Source: Plectrocnemia conspersa
Lineage: Eukaryota > Arthropoda > Insecta > Trichoptera > Polycentropodidae
NCBI GenBank assembly: GCA_009617715.1
Contig: VTFK01000294.1
Span: 1,178,001-1,242,000, forward strand
Reading direction: 5' to 3'
DNA: 64,000 nt
Position 1 is the stretch's first letter. The number at the start of each line of letters is the position of its first letter. The position numbers were made by a program, and so were the translations under genes. Under the pieces are notes generated by a model, which saw only the letters and a list, made by a program, of their open reading frames with translations, ran no database searches and was not told where the DNA came from. Below are positions 55,001 through 64,000 of this stretch, in pieces.

Positions 55001-58000
55001 TCGAAATGAGCTATAAAAAACCTTTAAAAAAATTATAATTTTAGCATATATTTAAAAAACGCAAATTAAAAAAAAAAAGTTACGTGTCTTTAACCACATG
55101 CAAACAAATCTTTCATCTACTTATACCATTAGTCTATATCGGGCGCGTACGGTGAGATACGTTCCCTTTCGCTCACGTAGGTGAGAGATGAGGGCGTGCG
55201 TTACATGCGTTCCGCACGCCCACTTCTTCTCACTGACTCTCGTCACCTGACACGCGAGCAAGCGAAAGGGAATGTATCTCACCGTACGCGCCTGAGATGT
55301 TTTAAGCAACGTTATCTTAGCCATGACAATGAATAAGTCACAAAATTGTTTTTAGAGAAAAATGTATATTTTATTATCACATGTATGTGGCAATTCAACA
55401 ATAAAAAATATATGATGAAACGTTGCTATGTGATATTATATAATTAGAAGAAAAGATCATTGAATAGTTTTATAATATAAAAAAATTGAACTTAATTATA
55501 GAGCTTATGTAAAAATGTCGTATGATTAATGGTGATAACGATTTGTCATATTTTAGGGAAAACATATTATTCCGATCTAACCTTTTCTAATATAGCAAAT
55601 GCGAGATCATGTATAAGGGAAAAACCAATATATTTCAATCTAACATATCTTATTATAAATATATTTTCTATTGGGTTATGCTGACTAATAATTTGTATTA
55701 TCGTATAACACTGCATTTTTAGGAGCGATTCTGTGATACCAAATTGGCAATATATTTATCTAATCAACTAAATATGAAATTTGAAGAAAAACCTTTGATT
55801 AGTTTTAGAGTAAACGCTAACAAAAAAAAATTGTATATGATCAAATGTTGAAGGATTTTATAGAAATGGGAAGTGAAATCCTGTAAGACTATGCAGTTAG
55901 TATAAAATTTAACCCCTATTACAGACTTTTCAATACTTGATTATGTTAATTGGGTAAATGCCATAATTCTAAACTAAAAACTATCATAATTTTAGAATCC
56001 CTTTAGTAACTTGATGCTCTATACATCTATTATCAAACGAGTGATGTTTTATTGTTGTGTTTAACCAGCATACCAAGGCACAAATCCAAATATAGATTTT
56101 TATATACTATGCTGATGATTTTCATCATAGTATGGACGATTTTTATATATATTAGCTAATAATAACTTAAGTCAACTTACGATAGTCAGGCAGCATAGCA
56201 TTTTTGCAGTTCAACGCTTCGATGTTCGCATAGGTGCGATTGTCATTGCCGCACACAGGTTTGTAGATTAACTGGGTAACACACGCTGAAGGTAAGTTTC
56301 CTTCCTGACACGGCCCGTGGTGTTTCACCTGGATACCTGCCGAAAAAATAAATCAATTGAAAAGGTTAATCGCGTTAATGATCCGGCTGGAGAAGAAGCA
56401 CGCGATGCGCGAACGTTAACCTTTTGCGGTCGCGACGTCAAAGCAACGTGCTATTATATTAATTGTTAAATTGGTGTGTACAATATGCGAACCTTTCTCT
56501 TGAATTACAGATTAAAATTATTAATTTAAATGCACGTCCACGATGTGAATTATTTAATGATTTTATGGCAAAAAAATGCACTTAATAATCGAGTTGTTTT
56601 CGCGTGGATTTTTTTGTAAATCATGTGCATAAATTTTCTAAAGTTTTAAAAGATCATATATCACATACATCATATATATAATTAAATGTGACGTTTATAA
56701 TAAATATTTTCTTTTCAAATGCAAAAATATCTGCTTTTATTGAGTCGGTAATTTCGATTTATTTTGCTCAGAAGTTTAACAGTATCACATTAATTGATCG
56801 ATAAATTCAGTTTTTTATATTAAATGTTGTTTTAGTACTAATAATCGGTTTTTAAAAAATAATTTGTCTCCTTATTAATTGTTTTTCATAAACTTACTGA
56901 TCATTTATGAGAAATTTATTGTGCAGTTATAATTATTAACTGACCTTTTTACATGAAAGTTTATGAACATTTACTCATAAATAGTTGTAAATTTAATTGT
57001 TGTCAATTAAAATGGCAGTAAAAATTTATATTTTTATATTTAAATGTTGATTAATTAATATATTATATTGATTGAACAACATTGGCATCTAATGGTACAT
57101 ATTTATGTATAATATGCTTTGATCTGTCGAGTCTATGATACCGCTATGTTTACGATGATATGAAAGTACATTTTTGTGAATTGAAGAACGTGATATGTTT
57201 GTCTAATGCAATTGACCTTCTTTATTTATTAAGAAATTGTTCTGAATATATTTTTGGCAATGTGAATTTTAATAGTAATTTATTAAATTGGTTCGATACG
57301 AAGTTATAACTATTTCAGTGTCTTAAAATAATTATTATGATAATAAATACAATTATAACATAACTATAAATAAATCAGTTTTGGTATTGTCATTATTTAA
57401 GTTAATATGAGCTGCATTACTGACCGGCTTTAACCAAGATACTATTACGAACAGTTTCATTTGAAATTTATTGAACTTAACTTATATGTTTTTTAAAACA
57501 CACATTTTTTACATTTTAAAAATATTTTTTCGATTAATAAGTGCAATTACACGCTAAAAAACAGTTTGAATTATATTTTTGAAATTGAATTTAACCCAAC
57601 ATGAGCGAAGCGGGGGACGTAAGTACCCCACTTTTGCTATTTTTAATTACTATTATTATTAAAAATACGTCATATAGATTTTTGGTCGATTATTTTAGTA
57701 TTAGAAAAGAAGGAAAAAATCCTATTTTTGTGTTGTATGTCCAGAAAAATGTGAAGCTGTGATCTATAAAAATATATATAAAAGTTTTAATACATGAGAT
57801 ATAATTGGAACATTTTATTTTATTTTTCATTACAAATCTGAGCATTGTAATTTGACTGGTTTTTCCAATGTGTCATGATGACTATTATATAAACAAGAAT
57901 TATAGCAATAAATATTAAAAAAGAAACAATTATGGTGCACACATAAAATAGATACATCCCTCATATCTTTTCTAGCCCCTCATAGCTATCTCCGAAATTA

Positions 58001-61000
58001 GTTTATAGCTGGATGGTTTGAAGCATCTAGACCGCAACGGACAAGAAAAAGGGACGCGATTGCCACTCTCTATTGTACTCTAAGGCTCACAGCTGAAACT
58101 CGCTGAGCATTGACGGATTGTCAATACCGTCTCTCAGCAACTTCAAAACAATTTTGTTTAAAATTTTGCGCATGAAACGAGTAGCAGCTAAATTTGTTTC
58201 AAAACTGTTGAATTTTCAACAAAAACAGCATCATTAAGAATTTACTGTACAGAGAAAGTTTTCAACGTTAATCCGTTTGCCCTACGAGTCCAACCCAATG
58301 GGCGGCATCCAGCTTTTAAGGGTTGAATGAGTGGGATCTACCCTCCGTAGTACTATTTTATTTTTAAGCGCCCTGAAGAGCCAAGATTAAAAAGCACGTC
58401 AAGTTAGATCAAATATAAAGATTCTCAATACTGTTTTCTTTGATCATTCCATCAATAAGAAATATTATCTTGCAGTTTTAACCTGTTTGCGTGAGTAAAT
58501 TTGAAAAAAGGACCAGAATTGTGGGAAAATAACTCAAAAATATTGCACCACGATAACGTATTAGCTCAGGCTTTACAACCAAATTGCAAACATTAGGCTA
58601 AAAACAGCATTTCCATAATGCTAAATACGATCATCCACGAATTTCTCAGTTCCCGCAGATAATGAGAACAACTGAGGGATAATAAATACTTTTATACAGA
58701 AATTACATCACACTTCATAGATCGAGTTATTTTATATATGTGCCTTTGTTTTATATTTGGTAGTTGTGTTGTGTTTTAGTTTTGGACATATTATTTATAT
58801 TTAACTAGTACTCTTCTAGACTAAATTTGTCATGATATGACAAATTCAAAACACAATGACATTGGTGACTTATGAAAGGTTCACCTAACCAAACACCATT
58901 TAAAAAAAAAAACATAGTAAAGAAACCATTAATTTAATATTAAAAATAAATATCAGTGTTTGTACACGCATATATTTGCAGAAACGTACAAAATAGTTTT
59001 TGTCCGTAAAAGGTTAACTCGCCCACGCCGAATCGACTGCAAAAGTTGCGTTTCGGAAAATGTTAATTAACAAGACGCGCTGCCATGTTAACAATGATTA
59101 ATATGTTATACTTAATTTTTAATTGTTCGATGGTAACAAACACCAACGAGGATATGTGATTTTTTTACACGAATTATTTATTGTGAGCGCCGAGCGATTT
59201 ATAATGAGAGTTTCGTTAAGCAAAAAATAACATGATAATTAATTGTGAAGTAACGTGAGAGAAATTCATTATTAACATTTTGGTGTTCAAGATTTAACGG
59301 GAACTATGCTTTAATCTTTACATATAATATTTATAAAGTAACGTTATTTGTATTATAACTAGCATAGAAAAAGTAATAAATTAAAATTTATTACTCTTGA
59401 ATAAAATATGTATTAATTATTTATAATATGGTATTACAATCTATCAAAACTATTTTTCATTTATCAAGTTACTTCAACTGTGTAGTCAGTGTTAAAAATG
59501 TATTTTGAGTTAAGTAGTGAATGCATTATGGAAATAGTGAAAATATGTACTGTCGGAACCACCCGGAAAGTAACAGAGCACTTATCGAAAATACAAATTG
59601 AACGTTAGAAAACAATTATCGCGCTCACGCGTTAAAAGCGCAATAAACCAAAGCGCCGAAAAGTGCAATTATACGTGTCATTCGGAGATCATGAGGAATT
59701 AGCATATCAAATTTAATAACTACAGCCTTTAGAAACACAAAATATTAATATTACATTGTCAAGACGAACAGCATGTGAATGTGCTTACAGTGTTGCCGAA
59801 TTTCCACATGTTAAAACTCCGCAAGTATTCTTATAAGAAAATCGGCAGAAGTAAACATATCTTATTAATCCCCAAATATTCGCTATTTGTGCTCACGTCG
59901 AGATGAGCCAGCGCAAAGAAACCTTCTCTATCTACTAATCGTATATAAGCGCATATATAGCGCACATCATTCACTTCCGGCAAGAACTTGCACCACTCAT
60001 ACCAAACTTCAGTCGAAAAAACGGCCGCTTCCCTCTTCACGTTAATGCTAGTTGATCTAAGACGTCCAAACTTTAGACTGGATTATACAGACGTAAACAA
60101 TGCTACGAAAACATCGCGTATTTATAGTAATTACACAAATTGAACGTGGTTTAAACATTGTTGCACGTTTAATAATTAAAAAATAACTAAATAACTTTTC
60201 CTTATATCAAATAAACGCTCTGACAGCTAGATTATGATTAGCCAAATGAATCAAATGAATGACATTTTTAAAAATACCATAAATGGTGAGTAAGTATATG
60301 ACGGACTTATTCAGCGAAAGTTTTTGTCAAATACTGGCTACTGATTTTGATTTCTGAATAGTTACGTTTCGCAGATCGCTAAGTACAATGACTAACTAAT
60401 GCAGCCTCTCACCACTTTATCCTGAACCGGTTTCTTAACTTATTTTCAAATTCTCAATTGACTATGCTAATTAATTTATAATAAAAATATGTATTAAGCA
60501 ATATACATAAAATTTTGCATAATAACTTAAAAAACGCAGGTACTTTCCCACCTGCGTTTAGTAACGTTATTAATTTTGCTCAGTTGTACTTTAAGACCCA
60601 GAGGAAGTTATAATCATTTCTTGCTATTAATATATAAAGTATTGAATTCTATCCGTTTTTAATCATACATAAACATTGAGTAAAATGTAGAAAACCCGTT
60701 TATCCCACCCTTCTCCTATATGAACAAAATCTTGCAAACATCGTTGTTATTAGGACCCTCGCCAAACTAAGACCCATATTCAAGCGTATTTTTACTTTTA
60801 TTGCTTTGATGCTATGCTATACTCTTTCTGAAGAACCGCCTACAGACTGTTAGATTTCAAAGCGAAACAAAATTAATAAAAAAAAGGTTAAAGCTATTTG
60901 TAAACCACCTATATAACACGCTTAAATGTTTTTGATAATAAATATAAACAGCTGTCAAGGTGTATAGATATTACCAGTAATAAATTAATAAAAAAAATGT

Positions 61001-61938
61001 AAAGCAATAGTTATAGTACATGTATTTTTTACTTATTGTGGCATTACTTATTTAAATTGGTCAACGTATGTAATATTAAACATCAAATAAAATAAGTTAA
61101 ATGATATCTACACTATCTAATGACTGTATGCACATATACTTTGTTATTAATTATAAAACATAATATGATCAATGCCATGTGGTGATAAGTTATCGGATAC
61201 CAGACTCCAGATTTTTTCATTCAAGTTCAACTCGTCGACTACAAAGAGATTCTTGAGCTCCGAAAATGGATCAGTGGAGCAATTCGAAAAGATCCTCGTA
61301 AAATCAGCGACTGCATGAAGAGATTTACTTTAAAGCAAAACAGCTGTGGAATCGCCAATAACTGCCGATTTATGTTTGGATAATTTCACTTGATTTATGT
61401 TTATGACATTATTGCTTAGGAATCAAACACGCTAGCAATTACATCTTGATCGTTTGGTACGTGTCAATTTTTTATATGCTATATGTAGTAATTACTGACG
61501 TAGCAAATGAAACGGAATTAATAATACGCGACCGTGTAAAAATAATCGACCTTGCAAATTCATTGCCACATTGTTCATAAGTATTCTTATCACTTGAAAT
61601 TCCTCCGTGTGTTTATTTTGGAGTTTCAATTCGGCGAGAGACGAATAGTGTCGAGTTATAGTTAAAAAGTTACATATATATTAACGAAGAAAAAATGGTT
61701 AACTCACGGTTGGCCGCCTGCTGTCTCCTGTTGTAACATTTGAGATACATCATGTTCGAGTAAGTCTTATCGTCATTGCCGCACACTTCGCCTCCGAACT
61801 TGTCTGAATTCTCAAACTTTCTGCACACATTCTTGGTTAAGTTAAGAGGTGGTTGTGATCTCGTGTCTATGTATATGACAGCGTCTGGCTTTCTTTGGCT
61901 GTAGTCTTCCGATCTGGCTCTCTCCAGCAGTGAGAGGC
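28009..61938 (-). CDS. Multi-Kazal-domain protein, 3' seven exons of a long gene
   Basis: Secreted-type protein built of Kazal-like modules, the fold of serine-protease inhibitors and of extracellular follistatin-like domains. Visible exons in order: 61708-61938, 56181-56336, 52342-52479, 37249-37416, 28342-28521, 28119-28280, 28009-28043. They give about 356 residues ending CI-stop. Each of the six long exons starts by finishing one module (HxGPC or a variant) and ends inside the next, after the PVCG..N.TY motif and fifth cysteine. Every intron is phase 1 and every cassette exon is a multiple of three. Signal peptide and start lie beyond 64,000. Introns run from 61 bp to 14.9 kb. The reactive-site residues vary greatly between modules, so inhibitor activity is not assured. 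The orthologue is not recognised. Confidence 0.82.
28119..28280 (-). CDS. Kazal gene exon f
   Basis: 162 nt. TAVSTGRC completes the previous module; the last module core is QPVCGTDDVTYTSIESLWC followed by KRKEKK. A 75-bp intron follows. Confidence 0.85.
28342..28521 (-). CDS. Kazal gene exon e
   Basis: 180 nt. FEGKC completes the previous module. The next carries CAAKPGECGTLKQLAC and LICGSNGVTYRSYEHLHC, with extra residues between cysteines. A 61-bp intron follows. Confidence 0.85.
30161..30220 (-). repeat. R4 foldback repeat copy
   Basis: Arms CGTTGTAACC and GCTACAACG enclose the conserved loop. On the minus strand it reads TAGCGCATTGG, an exact RNA polymerase III A-box match, then ACTTTCATCTGTCAG. 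It is followed on the plus strand by the shared GGGGTAAATCTATACCAACT tail. Confidence 0.65.
30405..30470 (-). repeat. tRNA-derived segment, possible SINE head
   Basis: The minus strand reads GGTTGCGGGTTCGAGCCCCG, an exact B-box region (GGTTCGAGCCC). TAGCATAGTCC lies about 40 nt before it and matches the A-box except for the final base. No acceptor stem pairing was found, so it is a tRNA relic or SINE head. Confidence 0.5.
31080..31215 (-). repeat. Unclassified repeat R6, copy 1
   Basis: The minus strand contains GTGCCAGATGTTTGAAAATA and, upstream, CGCTGCGTAAGAACAGGGTG. Both blocks recur at 54270-54545 on the plus strand. Confidence 0.5.
31265..31975 (+). pseudogene. Mos1-like mariner transposase, decayed
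   Basis: Readable blocks: TSTSVEHRSGRPLEVTTPEM and LSDRRVRVRELVEATGI (second half of the DNA-binding domain), then NEFLRRYIIVYET-stop-IHHYTPETKEQSKQW around the first catalytic aspartate region, TVKSVGKVMDTFF, and a shattered C-terminus. The conserved DET has become YET followed by a stop. Multiple frameshifts; no terminal repeats identified. Inactive. Confidence 0.8.
34584..34849. mobile_element. hAT-type MITE, 266 bp
   Basis: Termini CAGTGGCGTAGTTA and TAGCTACGCCACTG are inverted repeats of 14 bp with one difference. An 8-bp flanking duplication, AATATCTG (34576-34583) and AATAGCTG (34850-34857), differs at one position. An 8-bp duplication and CAGTG termini are hallmarks of hAT elements. 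G-runs lie near both ends. No coding capacity. Confidence 0.85.
36152..36345 (+). repeat. Unclassified dispersed repeat R1, copy 3
   Basis: Contains AGGCGGCACTCTGGTGAGCA, a shortened middle, and the shared tail AATAAAATACTACTGCAGTG followed by TGTGTGTAATTACC. Confidence 0.55.
37249..37416 (-). CDS. Kazal gene exon d
   Basis: 168 nt. VLHYGGC completes the previous module; the core is WNPVCGQNNLTYANPYVYIC. A basic stretch REVRRAMGRR lies between the first two cysteines. Introns of 14.9 kb and 8.7 kb flank it. Confidence 0.85.
40361..40400 (+). repeat. R5 foldback-family copy, degenerate
   Basis: AACGTGACGCATTGGAGAAA followed by CCTGTAAAATCATC: the conserved loop with a lost right arm. Confidence 0.5.
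40732..41340. repeat. Unclassified repeat R2, copy 1
   Basis: Shares with 59555-60075, in the same order: ACGCGTTAAAAGCGCAATAA; CCCCAAATAT with a GATGAGC-like block; and CCGCTTCCCTCTTCACGT followed by GACGTCC. No ORF with a recognised domain. Confidence 0.6.
44080..44930. other. Extremely AT-rich intronic stretch
   Basis: Long runs of A and T dominate this part of the intron, clearly above the already AT-rich surroundings. No gene or ordered repeat is visible. Confidence 0.6.
45217..45740. repeat. Unclassified repeat R3, copy 1
   Basis: Shares ATATGTGGTATTTTAAATAT and, about 70 bp later, CACCCATTCGG plus CTTAAAACCCGAAAGTG with the copy at 51670-52100. Both begin near CGGACCACC/CGGAGCACTTATTA. 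It contains a perfect 20-bp palindrome at 45392-45411. Confidence 0.55.
46155..46196 (+). repeat. R5 foldback copy with perfect 11-bp stem
   Basis: GCCATCATGAC (46155-46165) pairs perfectly with GTCATGATGGC (46186-46196). The loop is GCAATAGGAAAACCTGTCAA. It is the best-preserved R5 member. Confidence 0.7.
47307..47350 (-). repeat. R4 foldback repeat copy, degenerate
   Basis: Retains TTGTTGTAACATGACAAACG from one arm and loop; the other arm is eroded. Confidence 0.5.
48886..48943 (+). repeat. R4 foldback repeat copy
   Basis: TTGGTACATATTTACCCC leads into the arm CCGTTGTAAC, the loop GCATTGGGCTTACGTTTATC, and the arm GTTACAACGG. Ten-base-pair perfect stem. Confidence 0.7.
48970..49027 (+). 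repeat. R4 foldback repeat copy, adjacent direct repeat
   Basis: TTGGTACATATTAACCCC, arm CGTTGTAAC, loop GCATTGGGTTTACGTCTGTC, arm ATTACAACAG. Same orientation as the copy 84 bp upstream, so the two form a tandem pair. Confidence 0.7.
49565..49860. other. LTR-like stretch, tentative
   Basis: A less AT-biased stretch with AATAAAGCCTGTAAGCAACT, a typical poly(A)/U5-like context. No TG...CA boundary with duplication could be placed, so this is only a suggestion. Confidence 0.15.
51670..52100. repeat. Unclassified repeat R3, copy 2
   Basis: Partner of 45217-45740, sharing ATATGTGGTATTTTATATAT and CACCCATTCGGCCTCAAGAC in the same order. Diverged between the shared blocks. Confidence 0.55.
52342..52479 (-). 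CDS. Kazal gene exon c
   Basis: 138 nt. VAKEGQC completes the previous module; the next is TEACPCRGELDKVCASNGIT, then YRNVGEVRC. The VCG signature reads VCASNG here, and the cysteine spacing is compact (C-P-C). Donor gtaagt. Confidence 0.85.
53690..54150 (-). pseudogene. Non-LTR retrotransposon 3' fragment (RTE/jockey-like)
   Basis: On the minus strand the C-terminal part of a reverse transcriptase can be read: RYKLQLYKSIIRPSYIYE, then WRKRTKILRKIF. About 250 bp further on comes NRIEWKAFVKEA followed by a stop. These match the K..LYK..IRP..LYG, R.LRKI and DR..W...V.EA blocks near the end of RTE-type polyproteins. Broken by stops and frameshifts. Confidence 0.6.
54270..54545 (+). repeat. Unclassified repeat R6, copy 2
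   Basis: Contains CGCTGCATAAGTAAAGGCGG and, ~130 bp later, CGTGCCAGATGTTTGAAAAT. It also has a near-perfect 12-bp inverted pair (AAGGCGGGTTCG with CGAACTCGCCTT) at ~54292-54303 and 54358-54369. Confidence 0.5.
55142..55292. mobile_element. Full-length foldback MITE, 151 bp
   Basis: Terminal inverted repeats of 32 bp (55142-55173 and 55261-55292) with one mismatch; the arm begins GGCGCGTACGGTGAGATAC. Pairing continues inward (AGGTGA with TCACCT). The centre has a perfect 9-bp stem, GGGCGTGCG (55192-55200) with CGCACGCCC (55213-55221). The whole element can fold into one hairpin. Far more GC-rich than its surroundings. No certain target duplication. Confidence 0.8.
56181..56336 (-). CDS. Kazal gene exon b
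   Basis: 156 nt. IQVKHHGPC completes the previous module; the new core is LIYKPVCGNDNRTYANIEAL. This is the most canonical of the modules. Donor gtaagt. Confidence 0.88.
57845..57890 (-). repeat. R5 foldback-family copy, degenerate
   Basis: The minus strand reads CATCATGACACATTGGAAAA and then ACCAGTCAAATTACAA: R5 loop with a CATCATGAC left arm but an R4-like right arm, so the stem is lost. Confidence 0.5.
58000..58640 (+). pseudogene. Second-type mariner transposase, decayed
   Basis: Blocks on the plus strand: RMKRVAAKFVSKLLNFQQKQ (~58170-58230), characteristic of the linker before the catalytic domain, and KRPELWENNSKILHHDNV followed by LAQALQPN (~58505-58585), the C-terminal HHDNAPAH region bearing the second catalytic aspartate. 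Between them the sequence is scrambled. It differs from the Mos1-like copy at 31265. Confidence 0.7.
59555..60075. repeat. Unclassified repeat R2, copy 2
   Basis: Same ordered blocks as 40732-41340, including ACGCGTTAAAAGCGCAATAA and CCGCTTCCCTCTTCACGTTA. The two copies lie in different introns of the same gene, in the same orientation. Confidence 0.6.
60532..60559. repeat. Perfect 10-bp hairpin
   Basis: AAACGCAGGT and ACCTGCGTTT around an 8-nt loop ACTTTCCC, in plain intronic sequence. Function unknown. Confidence 0.5.
61708..61938 (-). CDS. Kazal gene exon a
   Basis: Longest visible exon (231 nt). A linker with SLLERARSEDYSQRKPDAV precedes the module core VCRKFENSDKFGGEVCGNDD and KTYSNMMYLKC. 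Bounded by a tttcag acceptor and a gtgagt donor. Confidence 0.85.
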
Positions 61939-64000
61939 CTGAAAGATATTAAGATAGTTGTATTTTATAAGCAAATAAACGGAAGATGGTAAAGTATCAA
62001 TTGGCATTAAAACTTCTCAAGTTTTTTATTATTATTTCATATCTAATATACTATCAATAACTAGTTGTGCAAGATTGGACAAAAACCGGAAAAATTATGT
62101 AAGAATCTTATTATTTTTTGTATACATTATAGTATTGTATATACCAAAACTTCCTCTAAGTCTAAATAAATATCAACAAATTATAAAAATAAATATATAT
62201 TGCTCTCTTATCAAGATTCATGGCTTAAAACATACTACTTATATAATTTTATTATTAAATATAAATCTTACAAATTAAATAAATAAAGTTCAATTCATCT
62301 ATGCATTTTAAGAAATTTATAAGATTTATTTATTTAAGTAAAAATGAACATAAAATTGAAAAAATAGTTTCACTATATGAGTAAAAGTAGAAATTGCCAT
62401 TGAATAATTTATTATAGCAAATTACAATTAAATGCCAAAGTTTCCAAGTTGTTTGCCAATCTTTCTTTATTGTAATTTCCAGTTTTTTAATTATAATTAG
62501 TTACTGTGTAATTAATTAGGTTTTTTATACATCATTCTATACAACAGTCAATTCAAGGACAATATTTTATTTAATATTTAAATGCAGTTTTACTCAAAAT
62601 AGATTGTATACTATTGAATAATAAAATACTGTAATATAAAATATGACATAAATCAAAAGTTTATATATAAATAAACTATTTTATAAAAATTATTTACTAA
62701 ACACATAATAACCTGAGATTAGCAACTATTTTTTTATGTTATTTAGTTCATGCAGTTCACTGGCGATATATCTGGTTTCACACAATAGATTAAATTAAAT
62801 TTACACCAACTAATAAAATAAATTTCATTCTATATTAGTTCAGTATTGAAATATGATGTAATATAATAAATGTGAAAAATACAGTACTTTATAGCCAATT
62901 GGTTTTTACCTAAATCTGATGATGTCAAAATATTAAAATACATCTTACACAAAAAGTAAAATTTTCATATTAATCACATAATTACTAATCACACAATACA
63001 AAAAGATAAGATCTCTCAATTTATATGTAAATTACACAATGATTGCAAATGTATCGTATTTTTAATTAAGTAAAAATAATGTTTTTAGTATTTTAATGAT
63101 TATTAAGTACATTTTTAACTACATGAAAAGTGTATTTTGATTTTACGTAATAAATATGATATACTTACAATTATAAAAGTGTATTTGTCAGAAAAATAGT
63201 ATTTTATTTTGTTCTACGTAATAGTTATGATATATTTAAAATAAAACAATTGAAATATTTGGTAATAAGACACACATTTTCTGGTTCTATTTAATTTTCA
63301 TGATATATTTTCAATTATAAGGAGTGAAATATTTTAAAATACTAAGGTATTTTTTAATATAAATTGTCTGTTTCAAATCCCTGAGACTAACAAATTATAA
63401 AACAAATTTTAATGCTAGCTCATTTTTCCATGTTGATTTCTAGACCGACAGCAGCGCCCCGTGCTATAAAAAAGGGCATATGGGAAATTTTTGTTCATTT
63501 AAAGATGCTGCGAGATTATTAAAAAACGTAATTTAGAAAAAAAAAAATTTTGAACGAACAAAAATTTCCGAGATGACCTTTTTTTAGAGATGAGTTTTGC
63601 TTAAAACTCATAAAGGATTAGTAAATGGTGCCCCCTTTCAGAATCGGCGCCCCGGGCAATCGCCCGTTCATCCCGCCTCTCAAGCCGGCCCTGGATATAT
63701 AATGATACTTTACTGTGAATGTACATAATTAGTTTATCCTCGTGGCAAAAAACTACACGATATTGATACCAAAATAAATTTATTTAACTTGAACACTTGA
63801 TTCTCTTTCAATTTACAATTAAAAGCTATATTAATTTAAAATAATATATACGGCAAAAAATATTAGGTATTTCTATGAGCACGATTTATTTAATTTTATT
63901 ATAATGACGCATAAATTTTGATAATATACTTTTTGAGTGGGGGTGGTTTTGGAATATTCTGATGATGCATTGATTTTTAAAAGTTGCGACACGAATGTAA
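61939..64000 (-). other. Upstream intron of the Kazal gene, continuing past the window
   Basis: AT-rich. Contains a GC-rich transposon fragment at 63438-63695. No further Kazal module, signal peptide or promoter is visible, so the gene's 5' end must lie further right. Confidence 0.5.
63438..63695 (-). mobile_element. Non-autonomous DNA transposon fragment
   Basis: On the minus strand it begins CAGGGCCGGCTTGAGAGGCG and runs into GCCCGGGGCGCCGATTCTG, a terminus of a kind common in insect hAT/CACTA-like elements. The left side has CGACAGCAGCGCCCCGTG. An internal GAACAAAAATTTCCGAGATG block is shared with 24864-24975. The left terminus is unclear or truncated. Confidence 0.5.

Larger units (their letters stand above)
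52480..56180 (-). other. 3.7-kb intron of the Kazal gene
   Basis: Contains a non-LTR retrotransposon relic (53690-54150), R6 copy 2 (54270-54545) and a foldback element (55142-55292). Otherwise AT-rich with nothing I can name. Confidence 0.55.
56337..61707 (-). other. 5.4-kb intron of the Kazal gene
   Basis: Contains an isolated ATG-plus-donor motif (57601-57625), a reverse R5 copy (57845-57890), a mariner relic (58000-58640), R2 copy 2 (59555-60075) and a perfect 10-bp hairpin (60532-60559). Otherwise AT-rich. Confidence 0.55.

Overview
This is an AT-rich insect nuclear window. The evidence is short GT-AG introns of about 60-80 bp, single-copy animal housekeeping genes (mago nashi, a DDX56-type helicase, an ERAL1-type mitochondrial GTPase), an insect-type GABA transporter, and relics of mariner, piggyBac, hAT, gypsy-type LTR and non-LTR elements. 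I cannot fix the insect order. Coding exons were assembled by eye from conserved motifs, consensus splice sites and phase bookkeeping. Within every multi-exon model the phases agree, apart from four single-base indels noted below.

Layout. 395-2525 (+): last three coding exons of a sodium/chloride neurotransmitter symporter, most likely the GABA transporter Gat. 3870-6882 (-): complete nine-exon DDX56/Hlc RNA helicase, convergent with Gat, with one frameshift. 6883-8727: divergent intergenic region with a probable solo LTR and a foldback element holding a perfect 22-bp hairpin. 8728-10042 (+): five-exon ERAL1 GTPase, also with one frameshift. 10377-10925: decayed mariner. 12193-13549 and 14698-18664 (-): tandem pair of prostaglandin reductase 1-like genes with base-for-base identical coding exon lengths; the downstream copy carries two compensating indels. 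21095-21608 (+): two-exon mago nashi. 22380-23226 (-): internally deleted piggyBac. 24558-27075 (+): six-exon gene for a protein with six C2H2 zinc fingers. 28009-61938 (-): the 3' part of a very long Kazal-repeat gene. Its seven visible exons are all joined through phase-1 introns, and its 5' end lies beyond the window. Its introns of 3.7-14.9 kb fill the right half of the window and hold nearly all the repeats there.

The genes do not form a pathway. mago (exon junction complex), Hlc (60S ribosome assembly) and ERAL1 (mitochondrial small-subunit rRNA) are housekeeping; Gat is neuronal or glial; the reductases are detoxification or lipid enzymes; the Kazal protein is probably extracellular.

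Most unusual observations: (1) a dispersed family of 45-60 bp foldback repeats, at least nine copies, in which the loop is conserved while the stem differs between subfamilies yet stays complementary; one copy sits in a three-hairpin, cloverleaf-like array in an intron; (2) the modular one-cassette-per-exon Kazal gene; (3) several unclassified interspersed repeats present two or three times here; (4) four single-base indels in otherwise well-conserved genes, which look more like assembly error than pseudogenisation.
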